NCBI RefSeq assembly: GCF_000731675.1
Contig: NZ_JMIT01000003.1
Location: 354,058-418,057 of the forward strand
From: Pseudomonas capeferrum
GTDB lineage: Bacteria > Pseudomonadota > Gammaproteobacteria > Pseudomonadales > Pseudomonadaceae
Direction: 5' to 3'
Length of the DNA stretch: 64,000 nucleotides
The notes below the pieces were generated by a model, which saw nothing but the letters and a program-made list of their open reading frames with translations, was not told the origin of the DNA and ran no database searches. A program made the translations under genes and the position numbers. Positions 35,074 through 43,677 of the stretch are shown here, piece by piece; the first letter of the stretch is position 1, and every line of letters begins with the position of its first letter.

Positions 35074-36417
35074 ATGTCCATGACCCCCCGCGAAATCGTT
35101 CACGAACTGAACCGCCACATCATCGGCCAGGACGACGCCAAGCGCGCCGTGGCCATCGCCCTGCGCAACCGCTGGCGGCGCATGCAGCTGCCGGCCGAGC
35201 TGCGTGCCGAGGTGACGCCGAAGAACATCCTGATGATCGGCCCGACCGGTGTCGGCAAGACCGAAATCGCCCGCCGCCTGGCCAAGCTGGCCAACGCGCC
35301 GTTCATCAAGGTCGAAGCGACCAAGTTCACCGAAGTCGGCTATGTGGGCCGTGACGTCGAATCGATCATCCGCGACCTGGCCGATGCCGCGCTGAAGATG
35401 CTCCGCGAGCAGGAGATCATCCGCGTGCGCCACCGCGCCGAAGACGCCGCCGAAGACCGCATCCTCGACGCGCTGCTGCCGCAGGCGCGGGTCACCAATT
35501 TCAGCGAGGAAGCCGCGCAGACCAGCAGCGATTCAAACACTCGCCAACTGTTCCGCAAGCGCCTGCGCGAAGGCCAGCTGGACGACAAGGAAATCGAGAT
35601 CGAAGTGGCGGATGCCGTGGGCGTCGAGATTGCCGCGCCGCCTGGCATGGAAGAGATGACCAACCAGTTGCAGAACCTGTTCGCCAACATGGGCAAGGGC
35701 AAGCGCAAGGCGCGCAAGCTCAAGGTCAAGGAAGCGCTGAAGATGGTCCGCGAGGAAGAAGCGGGCCGCCTGGTCAACGAAGAAGAGCTCAAGGCCAAGG
35801 CCCTGGAAGCGGTTGAACAGCACGGTATCGTGTTCATCGACGAAATCGACAAAGTGGCCAAGCGCGGCAACGTCGGCGGCGCCGATGTGTCCCGCGAGGG
35901 CGTTCAGCGCGACCTGCTGCCGCTGATCGAAGGCTGCACCGTCAACACCAAACTGGGCATGGTCAAGACCGACCATATCCTGTTCATCGCTTCGGGTGCG
36001 TTCCACCTGAGCAAACCGAGCGACCTGGTGCCTGAGCTGCAGGGCCGTTTGCCGATCCGTGTCGAACTCAAGGCTCTGACCCCGGAAGACTTCGAGCGCA
36101 TCCTGCAAGAACCGCACGCTTCGCTGACCGAGCAGTACCAGGCGTTGCTCAAGACCGAAGGGCTGAACATCGAGTTCCTCACCGACGGTATCAAGCGCCT
36201 GGCCGAAATTGCCTACCAGGTCAACGAGAAGACCGAGAACATCGGTGCCCGCCGCCTGCACACCCTGCTCGAGCGCCTGCTCGAAGAGGTGTCGTTCAGT
36301 GCCGGTGACCTGGCCAGCACGCACGACGAAGCGCCGATCCAGATCGATGCCGGGTATGTGAACAGCCACCTGGGTGAGCTGGCGCAGAACGAAGACCTGT
36401 CGCGCTACATCCTGTAA
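35074..36417 (+). CDS. hslU: ATP-dependent protease ATPase subunit HslU (ClpY)
   Basis: This AAA+ unfoldase feeds substrates to HslV. The 447-residue protein has Walker A 'GPTGVGKTEIARRL' near residue 57, 'KVEATKFTEVGYVGRDVES' near 78 (pore GYVG), the inserted I domain at about 110-240 rich in charged residues, Walker B 'VFIDEIDKVAKR' near 255, and 'IELKALTPEDFERIL'-type sensor sequences near 330. The C-terminus 'NEDLSRYIL' is the tail that docks into HslV. Length matches the family. ATG 35074 is preferred over an upstream in-frame ATG because it gives the family N-terminus 'MTPREIVHEL'. Confidence 0.97.
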   Translation: MSMTPREIVHELNRHIIGQDDAKRAVAIALRNRWRRMQLPAELRAEVTPKNILMIGPTGVGKTEIARRLAKLANAPFIKVEATKFTEVGYVGRDVESIIRDLADAALKMLREQEIIRVRHRAEDAAEDRILDALLPQARVTNFSEEAAQTSSDSNTRQLFRKRLREGQLDDKEIEIEVADAVGVEIAAPPGMEEMTNQLQNLFANMGKGKRKARKLKVKEALKMVREEEAGRLVNEEELKAKALEAVEQHGIVFIDEIDKVAKRGNVGGADVSREGVQRDLLPLIEGCTVNTKLGMVKTDHILFIASGAFHLSKPSDLVPELQGRLPIRVELKALTPEDFERILQEPHASLTEQYQALLKTEGLNIEFLTDGIKRLAEIAYQVNEKTENIGARRLHTLLERLLEEVSFSAGDLASTHDEAPIQIDAGYVNSHLGELAQNEDLSRYIL

Positions 36418-36540
36418 GCGGCAAGCCTTGAGCTGCAAGCGACAAGCTGTTCAGTGTCGCTTGCAGCACCGCGAGACATGATTTTTCCGCGATGGCTTGA
36501 ATATCACTTCTTGTAGCTTGAAGCTTGTAGCTTATCGCTC
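36418..36540. repeat. Dispersed 'agctgcaagc' repeat, copy D
   Basis: It contains a perfect 13-bp hairpin (36432-36444 with 36455-36467) directly after hslU, and a second run of 'cttgtagcttgaagcttgtagctt' units at 36510-36534. It occupies nearly all of the hslU to DUF971 spacer and could end the hslVU transcript. Confidence 0.75.
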
Positions 36541-36556
36541 AGAAGAGATTCAACCC

Positions 36557-36934
36557 ATGGCCCGCCTGCCCACCGCCATCAACCTGCACAAAGCCTCCAA
36601 GACCTTGAGCCTGACCTACGGCCCAGACGAGGTCTACCACCTGCCCGCCGAATTCCTGCGCGTGCACTCGCCTTCCGCCGAGGTCCAAGGCCACGGCAAC
36701 CCCATCCTGCAAGTCGGCAAGATCAACGTCGGCCTCGCCGGCCTCGAACCCGCCGGCCAATATGCACTGAAACTGACCTTCGACGACGGCCATGACAGCG
36801 GCCTGTTCACCTGGGAGTACCTGGAACAGCTGTGCCTGCGCCAGGCGCAACTGTGGGCCGAGTACCTCGACGCGTTGCATCAGGCCGGAAAGTCCCGCGA
36901 TCCGGCCGAATCCGTTGTGAAACTCATGCTCTAG
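36557..36934 (+). CDS. DUF971 domain protein
   Basis: The 125-residue cytoplasmic protein is of the gamma-butyrobetaine hydroxylase-like N-terminal (DUF971) family: 'LSLTYGPDEVYHLPAEFLRVHSPSAEVQG' near residue 16 and 'LKLTFDDGHDSGLFTWEYL' near 75. The fold binds zinc in eukaryotic relatives, but no clear Cys/His site is visible here. The function of stand-alone bacterial members is unknown, although some are linked to iron-sulfur protein assembly. It stands between hslU and the pha genes as in other pseudomonads. The start at ATG 36557 has an agaagagatt region upstream. Confidence 0.88.
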   Translation: MARLPTAINLHKASKTLSLTYGPDEVYHLPAEFLRVHSPSAEVQGHGNPILQVGKINVGLAGLEPAGQYALKLTFDDGHDSGLFTWEYLEQLCLRQAQLWAEYLDALHQAGKSRDPAESVVKLML

Positions 36935-37051
36935 CTCAAGCCGCCTGCGGTTTAGAGCGCATTTTCTAATCTCATCTGCTTGAATGCCCTACAGACAGCT
37001 CAGTGACGAGCTGTCTTGCGCATTACATGAAAGTCGGGTAACCAATGGAGC

Positions 37052-37067
37052 TGGCAAGGTCCCTGCA
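37052..37067 (+). promoter_or_regulatory. Possible sigma-54 (-24/-12) promoter of phaC1
   Basis: The 16 bases 'tggcaaggtccctgca' match the consensus tggcacg-N4-ttgca at 10 of 12 defined positions, with the GG and GC at the right spacing. It lies 221 bp before phaC1 in a 353-bp gap (36935-37287). A -24/-12 motif has been described upstream of phaC1 in P. aeruginosa; PHA formation in P. putida is reported not to need RpoN, so use here is uncertain. Confidence 0.45.
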
Positions 37068-37287
37068 TTGTCTTCAAGGCAACCAGGACCAGGCCGGTAT
37101 GTAGAGGTCGCGAGCGAAAGCAGGCTGTCTTCACACGCAGAACTCCCCGCAGCTCATCACCCCATGCAACCGGCCCGCAGCACCGCTGTTCCTTATCACT
37201 GGTCACCCGAGTAGCAGTACCGGGCTCTGGACTGTGCACCCCGCCACAGGCAACCGGTACTCGTCTCTGGACAACGGAGCGTCGTAG

Positions 37288-38967
37288 ATGAGTAACAAGA
37301 ACAACGATGAGTTGCAGCGGCAGGCCTCGGAGAACACCCTGGGGCTGAACCCGGTCATCGGCATCCGCCGCAAGGACCTGCTGAGTTCGGCACGCACCGT
37401 GCTGCGCCAGGCCGTGCGCCAACCGCTGCACAGCGCCAAGCACGTGGCGCACTTCGGCCTGGAGCTGAAGAACGTGCTGCTGGGCAAGTCCAGCCTGACG
37501 CCCGAAAGCGACGACCGTCGCTTCAACGACCCCGCCTGGAGCAACAACCCCCTTTACCGCCGCTACCTGCAAACCTACCTGGCCTGGCGCAAAGAACTGC
37601 ACGAATGGATCGGCAGCAGCGACCTGTCGCCCCAGGACATCAGCCGTGGCCAGTTCGTCATCAACCTGATGACCGAAGCCATGGCGCCGACCAACACCTT
37701 GTCCAACCCGGCGGCGGTCAAACGCTTCTTCGAAACCGGTGGCAAGAGCCTGCTCGATGGCCTGTCCAACATGGCCAAGGACATGGTCAACAACGGTGGC
37801 ATGCCCAGTCAGGTCAACATGGACGCCTTCGAGGTGGGCAAGAACCTGGGCACCAGCGACGGCGCCGTGGTGTACCGCAACGACGTGCTCGAGCTGATCC
37901 AGTACAGCCCCATCACCGAACAGGTGCATGCGCGGCCGCTGCTGGTGGTGCCGCCACAGATCAACAAGTTCTATGTATTCGACCTGAGCCCGGAAAAGAG
38001 CCTGGCGCGCTTCTGCCTGCGCGCCCAGCAGCAGACCTTCATCATCAGCTGGCGCAACCCGACCAAGGCCCAGCGTGAATGGGGCCTTTCGACCTACATC
38101 GATGCGCTCAAGGAAGCGGTCGACGCGGTGCTGGCGATTACCGGCAGCAAAGACCTGAACATGCTCGGCGCCTGCTCCGGCGGCATCACCTGCACCGCGC
38201 TGGTGGGCCATTACGCCGCCCTTGGCGAGAAGAAGGTCAATGCCCTGACCCTGCTGGTGAGCGTGCTGGACACCACAATGGACACCCAAGTCGCGCTGTT
38301 TGTCGACGAGCAGACCCTCGAAGCCGCCAAGCGCCACTCCTACCAGGCCGGCGTGCTGGAAGGCAGCGAGATGGCCAAGGTGTTCGCCTGGATGCGCCCC
38401 AATGACCTGATTTGGAACTACTGGGTCAACAACTACCTGCTGGGCAACGAGCCACCGGTGTTCGACATCCTGTTCTGGAACAACGACACCACGCGCCTGC
38501 CGGCCGCCTTCCATGGCGACCTGATCGAGATGTTCAAAAGTAACCCGCTGACCCGCCCCGGTGCACTGGAAGTGTGCGGCACCCCGATCGACCTGAAGCA
38601 GGTCACGTGCGACATCTACAGCCTTGCTGGCACCAACGACCACATCACCCCGTGGCCATCCTGCTACCGCTCGGCGCACCTGTTTGGCGGCAAGATCGAG
38701 TTCGTGTTGTCCAACAGCGGCCATATCCAGAGCATCCTCAACCCGCCGGGCAACCCCAAGGCACGCTTCATGACCGGCGCCGATCGCCCGGGCGACGCGG
38801 CGGCCTGGCAGGAGAACGCCACCAAGCATGCCGACTCGTGGTGGCTGCACTGGCAGAGCTGGCTGGGCGAGCGTGCCGGCGAGCTGAAAAAAGCGCCGAC
38901 CCGCCTCGGCAACCGCGCCTATGCCGCAGGCGAGGCATCACCGGGCACCTACGTTCACGAACGTTGA
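37288..38967 (+). CDS. phaC1: Class II PHA synthase PhaC1
   Basis: PhaC1 polymerises (R)-3-hydroxyacyl-CoA of medium chain length into polyhydroxyalkanoate at the granule surface. At 559 residues it has the class II length. The catalytic triad can be placed from the reading frame: Cys296 in 'GACSGG', Asp451 in 'GTNDHITPW', and His479 in 'NSGHIQS'. The N-terminus 'NPVIGIRRKDLL' and 'RRFNDPAWSNNPLYRRYLQ' near 75 are typical. The ATG at 37288 has a ggag site. A hairpin lies between this gene and phaZ. Confidence 0.98.
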   Translation: MSNKNNDELQRQASENTLGLNPVIGIRRKDLLSSARTVLRQAVRQPLHSAKHVAHFGLELKNVLLGKSSLTPESDDRRFNDPAWSNNPLYRRYLQTYLAWRKELHEWIGSSDLSPQDISRGQFVINLMTEAMAPTNTLSNPAAVKRFFETGGKSLLDGLSNMAKDMVNNGGMPSQVNMDAFEVGKNLGTSDGAVVYRNDVLELIQYSPITEQVHARPLLVVPPQINKFYVFDLSPEKSLARFCLRAQQQTFIISWRNPTKAQREWGLSTYIDALKEAVDAVLAITGSKDLNMLGACSGGITCTALVGHYAALGEKKVNALTLLVSVLDTTMDTQVALFVDEQTLEAAKRHSYQAGVLEGSEMAKVFAWMRPNDLIWNYWVNNYLLGNEPPVFDILFWNNDTTRLPAAFHGDLIEMFKSNPLTRPGALEVCGTPIDLKQVTCDIYSLAGTNDHITPWPSCYRSAHLFGGKIEFVLSNSGHIQSILNPPGNPKARFMTGADRPGDAAAWQENATKHADSWWLHWQSWLGERAGELKKAPTRLGNRAYAAGEASPGTYVHER

Positions 38968-38976
38968 GTTGCAGCG

Positions 38977-39002
38977 CCGTGGCCACCTGCGGGTGACCAC
39001 GG
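38977..39002 (+). terminator. Hairpin between phaC1 and phaZ
   Basis: 'ccgtggccacc' (38977-38987) pairs with 'ggtgaccacgg' (38992-39002) with one mismatch and a 4-base loop, followed by 'tgttta'. It may attenuate transcription or set the phaC1 to phaZ ratio. Confidence 0.55.
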
Positions 39003-39029
39003 TGTTTACTTCACCACAGAGCCACGCGC

Positions 39030-39881
39030 ATGCCGCAACCCTATATCTTCAGGACCGTCGAACTGGACCAGCAGTCCATCCGCACTGCCGTGCGCCCTGG
39101 CAAGCCGCATTTGACGCCGCTGCTGATCTTCAACGGCATCGGCGCCAACCTGGAGCTGGTGTTCCCGTTCATCGAAGCACTGGACCCGGACCTGGAAGTC
39201 ATCGCCTTCGACGTACCGGGCGTGGGCGGCTCGTCCACGCCGCGCCAGCCCTACCGCTTTCCGGGGTTGGCCAAGCTGACGGCACGCATGCTCGACTACC
39301 TCGATTATGGCCAGGTCAATGTGATTGGCGTGTCCTGGGGCGGCGCGCTGGCCCAGCAATTCGCCCACGACTACCCCGAGCGCTGCAAGAAGCTGGTGCT
39401 GGCAGCCACGGCTGCGGGCGCGGTAATGGTGCCGGGCAAGCCCAAGGTGCTGTGGATGATGGCCAGCCCCCGGCGCTACATCCAGCCCTCCCATGTGATC
39501 CGCATCGCCCCGCTGATCTACGGCGGCGGCTTTCGCCGCGACCCGGACCTGGCCATGCACCACGCATCCAAGGTGCGTTCCGGCGGCAAGCTGGGCTACT
39601 ACTGGCAACTGTTCGCAGGGCTAGGCTGGACCAGCATTCACTGGCTGCACAAGATCCAACAGCCCACGCTGGTGCTGGCAGGCGATGACGACCCGTTGAT
39701 CCCGCTGATCAACATGCGCCTGCTGGCCTGGCGGATTCCCAATGCCCAGCTACACATTATCGACGACGGCCATCTGTTTCTGATCACCCGGGCCGAGGCC
39801 GTCGCCCCGATCATCATGAAGTTCCTTCAGCAAGAGCGTCAGCGCGCAGTCATGCACCCTCGCCCGGCTTCGGGCGTGTAG
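39030..39881 (+). CDS. phaZ: Intracellular PHA depolymerase PhaZ
   Basis: PhaZ hydrolyses stored medium-chain PHA on the granule to release monomers. The 283-residue alpha/beta hydrolase has Ser102 in the lipase box 'GVSWGGALAQ', an acidic residue in 'GDDDPLIPL' near 215, and His in 'IDDGHLFLI' near 245; 'PLLIFNGIGANLELV' near 30 is the family oxyanion strand. Length fits pseudomonad PhaZ. It lies between the two synthases, the standard order. Confidence 0.97.
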   Translation: MPQPYIFRTVELDQQSIRTAVRPGKPHLTPLLIFNGIGANLELVFPFIEALDPDLEVIAFDVPGVGGSSTPRQPYRFPGLAKLTARMLDYLDYGQVNVIGVSWGGALAQQFAHDYPERCKKLVLAATAAGAVMVPGKPKVLWMMASPRRYIQPSHVIRIAPLIYGGGFRRDPDLAMHHASKVRSGGKLGYYWQLFAGLGWTSIHWLHKIQQPTLVLAGDDDPLIPLINMRLLAWRIPNAQLHIIDDGHLFLITRAEAVAPIIMKFLQQERQRAVMHPRPASGV

Positions 39882-39939
39882 GCGCGGTTTTGCCTGCGAT
39901 GGGCATCAGGCGCAAGGGTCAAGACCAGGGAGTGTTGCC

Positions 39940-41622
39940 ATGAAAGACAAACCGGCCAAAGGAACGCCAACGCTTCCCGCCACCAGCATGAACGTGCAGA
40001 ACGCCATGCTCGGCCTGCGCGGCCGCGATTTGATATCCACCCTGCGCAGCGTCGGCCGCCACGGGCTGCGTAACCCGCTGCACACCGCCCGCCACCTGCT
40101 GGCCCTGAGCGGCCAACTCGGCCGGGTGATGCTCGGCGACACGCCCTACCAGCCAAACCCGCGCGACACGCGCTTCAGCGACCCGACATGGAGCCAGAAC
40201 CCGCTGTACCGGCGTGGCCTGCAAGCCTACCTGGCCTGGCAGAAGCAGACCCGCCTGTGGATCGAGGAAAGCCACCTGGACGCCGATGACCGGGCCCGTG
40301 CGCAGTTCCTGTTCACCCTGATCAACGACGCCCTGGCGCCCAGCAACTCGCTGCTCAACCCGCTGGCGGTGAAGGAGCTGCTCAATACCGGCGGCCAGAG
40401 CCTGCTGCGTGGCGCCGCGCACCTACTCGACGATCTGCGCCACAACGACGGCCTGCCTCGCCAGGTCGACGAGCGCGCCTTCGAGGTGGGCGGCAATGTG
40501 GCGGCAACCCCAGGCGCCGTGGTGTTTCGCAACGAGTTGCTGGAGCTGATCCAGTACCAGCCGATGAGTGAAAAGCAGCACACCCGCCCCCTGCTGGTGG
40601 TGCCGCCGCAAATCAACAAGTTCTACATCTTCGACCTGAGCGCGACCAACAGTTTCGTCCAGTACATGCTCAAGAATGGCCTGCAGGTGTTCATGGTCAG
40701 CTGGCGCAACCCCGATCCACGGCACCGCGAGTGGGGCCTGTCCAGCTACGTTCAGGCCCTGGAAGAAGCGCTCAATGCCTGCCGCAGCATCAGCGGCAAC
40801 CGCGACCCCAACCTGATGGGCGCCTGCGCCGGCGGCCTGACCATGGCGGCGCTGCAAGGCCACCTGCAAGCCAAGCACCAGCTGCGCCGGGTACGCAGCG
40901 CTACGTACCTGGTCAGCCTGCTCGACAGCAAGTTCGAAAGCCCTGCCAGCCTGTTCGCCGACGAGCAGACCCTCGAGGCGGCCAAGCGCCGCTCCTACCA
41001 GCGCGGTGTGCTGGACGGCGCCGAGGTGGCGCGCATCTTCGCCTGGATGCGGCCCAACGACCTGATCTGGAACTACTGGGTCAACAACTACCTGCTCGGC
41101 AAGACCCCGCCAGCCTTCGACATTCTCTACTGGAACGCCGACAGCACGCGCCTGCCCGCCGCACTGCATGGCGACCTGCTCGACTTCTTCAAGCTCAACC
41201 CACTGACCCACCCGGCGGGCCTGGAAGTCTGCGGCACGCCCATCGACCTCAAACAGGTCGACCTCGACAGCTTCACCGTGGCCGGCAGCAACGACCACAT
41301 CACCCCCTGGGACGCCGTGTATCGCTCGGCCCTGTTGCTGGGCGGCGAACGGCGCTTTGTACTGGCCAACAGCGGGCATATCCAGAGCATCATCAACCCA
41401 CCCGGCAACCCCAAGGCCTATTACCTGGCCAACCCCAAGCTGTCGAGCGACCCGCGCGCGTGGTTCCACGACGCCCAACGTAGCGAGGGCAGTTGGTGGC
41501 CCTTGTGGCTGGAGTGGGTCACACCCCGTTCCGGCCCACTGAAGGCGCCACGCACCGAGCTTGGTAATGCAACCTATCCGCCGCTGGGCCCTGCGCCAGG
41601 CACCTATGTCCTGACCCGATGA
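39940..41622 (+). CDS. phaC2: Class II PHA synthase PhaC2
   Basis: The second medium-chain PHA synthase, 560 residues, is clearly paralogous to PhaC1 over its full length. The catalytic Cys296 is in 'GACAGG'; 'AGSNDHITPWDAV' and 'NSGHIQSIINPPGNPKAYY' carry the Asp and His. It shares 'FDLSATNSFVQYMLKNGLQVF' with the family and is intact, so it should be active with its own substrate preference. The ATG at 39940 has an agggag site. phaD follows 13 bp after the stop. Confidence 0.97.
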   Translation: MKDKPAKGTPTLPATSMNVQNAMLGLRGRDLISTLRSVGRHGLRNPLHTARHLLALSGQLGRVMLGDTPYQPNPRDTRFSDPTWSQNPLYRRGLQAYLAWQKQTRLWIEESHLDADDRARAQFLFTLINDALAPSNSLLNPLAVKELLNTGGQSLLRGAAHLLDDLRHNDGLPRQVDERAFEVGGNVAATPGAVVFRNELLELIQYQPMSEKQHTRPLLVVPPQINKFYIFDLSATNSFVQYMLKNGLQVFMVSWRNPDPRHREWGLSSYVQALEEALNACRSISGNRDPNLMGACAGGLTMAALQGHLQAKHQLRRVRSATYLVSLLDSKFESPASLFADEQTLEAAKRRSYQRGVLDGAEVARIFAWMRPNDLIWNYWVNNYLLGKTPPAFDILYWNADSTRLPAALHGDLLDFFKLNPLTHPAGLEVCGTPIDLKQVDLDSFTVAGSNDHITPWDAVYRSALLLGGERRFVLANSGHIQSIINPPGNPKAYYLANPKLSSDPRAWFHDAQRSEGSWWPLWLEWVTPRSGPLKAPRTELGNATYPPLGPAPGTYVLTR

Positions 41623-41635
41623 GCACACCGCCTGG

Positions 41636-42250
41636 ATGAAAACCCGCGACCGTATCCTTGAATGCGCCCTGCAGCTGTTCAACCAGCAGGGCGAACCGAA
41701 CGTCTCGACCCTGGAGATCGCCAACGAGCTGGGCATCAGCCCTGGCAACCTGTACTACCACTTCCATGGCAAGGAGCCTGTGGTGCTGGGCCTGTTCGAG
41801 CGCTTCGAAGAGGCGCTGATGCCGCTGCTCGACCCGCCCCTGGAGGTGCGCCTGGATGCCGAGGACTACTGGCTGTTTCTGCACCTGATCGTCGAACGCA
41901 TGGCCCAGTACCGTTTCCTGTTCCAGGACTTGTCGAACCTGACCGGGCGCCTGCCCAAGCTGGCCCGTGGCATGCGCAGCCTGATCAACGCGCTCAAGCG
42001 CACCCTTGCCGCGTTGCTCGCCAGCCTCAAGGGCCAGGGGCAGGTGGTAAGCGAGACCCAGGCACTGGGGCAACTGGTGGAGCAGATCACCCTGACGCTG
42101 ATGTTCTCGCTGGATTACCAGCGCGTGCTGGGGCGCGAGGGGGATGTGGGGATTGTCGTGTATCAGGTGATGATGCTGGTGGCACCGCACCTGCAGCCCC
42201 CGGCAAGGGCGGCGGCGGAGCAGTTGGCGGTGAGGTACCTGGAGGGGTAA
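41636..42250 (+). CDS. phaD: TetR-family regulator PhaD
   Basis: The 204-residue TetR-like protein has an N-terminal helix-turn-helix 'VSTLEIANELGISPGNLYYHFHGKEPV' near residues 23-49, then a helical ligand-binding domain. In P. putida PhaD activates phaC1ZC2D and phaFI and responds to an intermediate of fatty-acid oxidation, probably an acyl-CoA. It is the last gene of the rightward pha operon. The ATG at 41636 has little ribosome site, which suggests coupling to phaC2. Confidence 0.95.
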   Translation: MKTRDRILECALQLFNQQGEPNVSTLEIANELGISPGNLYYHFHGKEPVVLGLFERFEEALMPLLDPPLEVRLDAEDYWLFLHLIVERMAQYRFLFQDLSNLTGRLPKLARGMRSLINALKRTLAALLASLKGQGQVVSETQALGQLVEQITLTLMFSLDYQRVLGREGDVGIVVYQVMMLVAPHLQPPARAAAEQLAVRYLEG

Positions 42251-42266
42251 AGCTGTTCAATCGGCA

Positions 42267-42303
42267 GTGGCTTCTTCGCGGGGCAAGCCCGCGAAGAAGC
42301 CAC
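42267..42303. repeat. Single REP palindrome acting as bidirectional terminator
   Basis: 'gtggcttcttcgcggg' (42267-42282) and its exact complement (42288-42303) form a perfect 16-bp stem with a 5-base loop between the converging phaD and phaF genes. It belongs to the 'cttcgcggggcaagc' family and is well placed to end both pha transcripts. Confidence 0.88.
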
Positions 42304-42309
42304 GCAGTA

Positions 42310-43104
42310 TCAGGCTTCGGTAACTGCGCTCACCGGTGCCGACGGTGTATTGCTGGCCGGTGCCGCGCTTGGCGCTGGCGCTGCGGTGGCAGCGGGTGCG
42401 GCGCTGGTGGCCGGTGTTGCCGGTTTGGCCGCAGCCGGTTTGGCCGGGGCCTTCTTCACCGCAGGTTTCTTCGCTGCAGCAGGCTTGGCTGCAACAGACT
42501 TGGCAGCCGGTTTTGCCGCCGGCTTGGCAGCGGCAACCTTGGCTGCGGGTTTGGCCGCGGGTTTGGCCGCAGCAACCTTGGCCGCAGGCTTGGCAGCAGC
42601 GGTTTTAGCAGCCGGTTTGGCAGGCGCCTTGGCCAACGGCTTGGCCGCAGTCTTGCTCGCAGCAGCTTTGCTCGCAGCAGCCTTGGAAACCGGCGTGACC
42701 GAAGCACCGGTCAGCTTCTCGATCTGCTTGGTCAGGCTGTCTACCTGCTGGTGCAGGGCCTTGATCTCGTTGCGGCTAGGTACGCCCAGGCGCGAGATGG
42801 CGCTGTTCAGGCGCTTGTCGAAGGCTTCTTCGAGCTCGCTCCACTTGCCCAGCGCACGGTCCTTCACGCCAGACACCCGCGAGGTGGTCGAAGACTTGGC
42901 GGTTTCGGCGACATCTTCAGCGGTCTTCCTGGCCTGCTTCTCGGCCTTCTCGCCGTCTTTCACCAACGTGTCGAACAGCTTCGGGCCGTCCTGGTCGATC
43001 TTCGAATAGATACCCAGCCCGGCCAGCCAGATCTTGCGGGAGTATTTCTCGATCCCGCCGACCCAGGAGCTGCTTTCTTTATCGGAATTCTTCTTGCCAG
43101 CCAT
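42310..43104 (-). CDS. phaF: Phasin PhaF (granule protein with DNA-binding tail)
   Basis: PhaF coats PHA granules through its N-terminal phasin domain (about residues 1-140: 'SSSWVGGIEKYSRKIWLAGLG', then a coiled coil ending in 'ISRLGVPSRNEIKALHQQVDSL'). It binds DNA through a histone H1-like tail (about 155-264) built of repeated AAKPAAK units. It helps segregate granules with the nucleoid and affects pha gene expression. The start at ATG 43104 has an aaggag site six bases upstream. It lies 10 bp downstream of phaI. Confidence 0.97.
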   Translation of the reverse strand: MAGKKNSDKESSSWVGGIEKYSRKIWLAGLGIYSKIDQDGPKLFDTLVKDGEKAEKQARKTAEDVAETAKSSTTSRVSGVKDRALGKWSELEEAFDKRLNSAISRLGVPSRNEIKALHQQVDSLTKQIEKLTGASVTPVSKAAASKAAASKTAAKPLAKAPAKPAAKTAAAKPAAKVAAAKPAAKPAAKVAAAKPAAKPAAKSVAAKPAAAKKPAVKKAPAKPAAAKPATPATSAAPAATAAPAPSAAPASNTPSAPVSAVTEA

Positions 43105-43114
43105 CCTGCTCTCC

Positions 43115-43534
43115 TTATGGTTTGTGCGCGACGCGCTCAAGCAGCTCGTGCAGCTGTTCAAGCTTGATGGACAACGCCTCAACGTCATGTTTAGACGGAA
43201 TGCCGAGGCGATTCAAGGCGCGACCAACCCGTGCGTCGAAAGCTTTTTCGATCTTGTCCAGTTGAACTTCGACCTTGCCGCGTACGCGGCTGACTTCCTG
43301 GGTCGCTTCGTCGATCTGGGTATTGGCGGCATCGAGCTCTTTGTCGATGCGTTTCTTGCCACGTTTTTCAACGCCTTCGCCGGCCTTGACCAGCTCGCTG
43401 AAGTACTCGGAACCTTCCTGGCCGACGCGGGCGTAAGCGCCGATACCTGCCAGCCAGATCTTGCGCGCGTAGCCGCGCACCTCGCCCAGGGTGCCCAGGG
43501 CGTCGTCCTTTTTCTTCACATTCACTTTGGCCAT
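43115..43534 (-). CDS. phaI: Phasin PhaI
   Basis: The 139-residue granule-associated phasin is homologous to the N-terminal domain of PhaF ('GYARKIWLAGIGAYARVGQEG' near residue 18, then coiled coil 'KVEVQLDKIEKAFDARVGRALNRLGIP'). It has no basic tail. It stabilises granule size and number. The ATG at 43534 was chosen as the family start and has a gagg site; 25 more open codons upstream are not needed. It is the first gene of the leftward phaIF operon, whose promoter must lie in 43535-43677, a spacer shared with the divergent toxin-like gene. Confidence 0.96.
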   Translation of the reverse strand: MAKVNVKKKDDALGTLGEVRGYARKIWLAGIGAYARVGQEGSEYFSELVKAGEGVEKRGKKRIDKELDAANTQIDEATQEVSRVRGKVEVQLDKIEKAFDARVGRALNRLGIPSKHDVEALSIKLEQLHELLERVAHKP

Positions 43535-43677
43535 GCTCTGTACCTCATGCTCATGAGTGGAGAGGAACCGCCCATGGAGGTTGGGCTTGAGCATAAGGTA
43601 GTGGGCCAAATTAGAATCTTCACCCTAAGCTCGGCGCTTACGTATCTACCACCACGGCCCCTGGAAAGCGGACAAGC

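Noticed and set aside
36984..37214. A 76-codon plus-strand frame in the phaC1 upstream gap
   Set aside because: It has no ribosome site, no protein-like pattern, and covers the -24/-12-like promoter.
42400..42740. Regular short repeats that could suggest a CRISPR array
   Set aside because: They are the codons of the Ala/Lys/Pro repeats in phaF, in frame and with no spacers.
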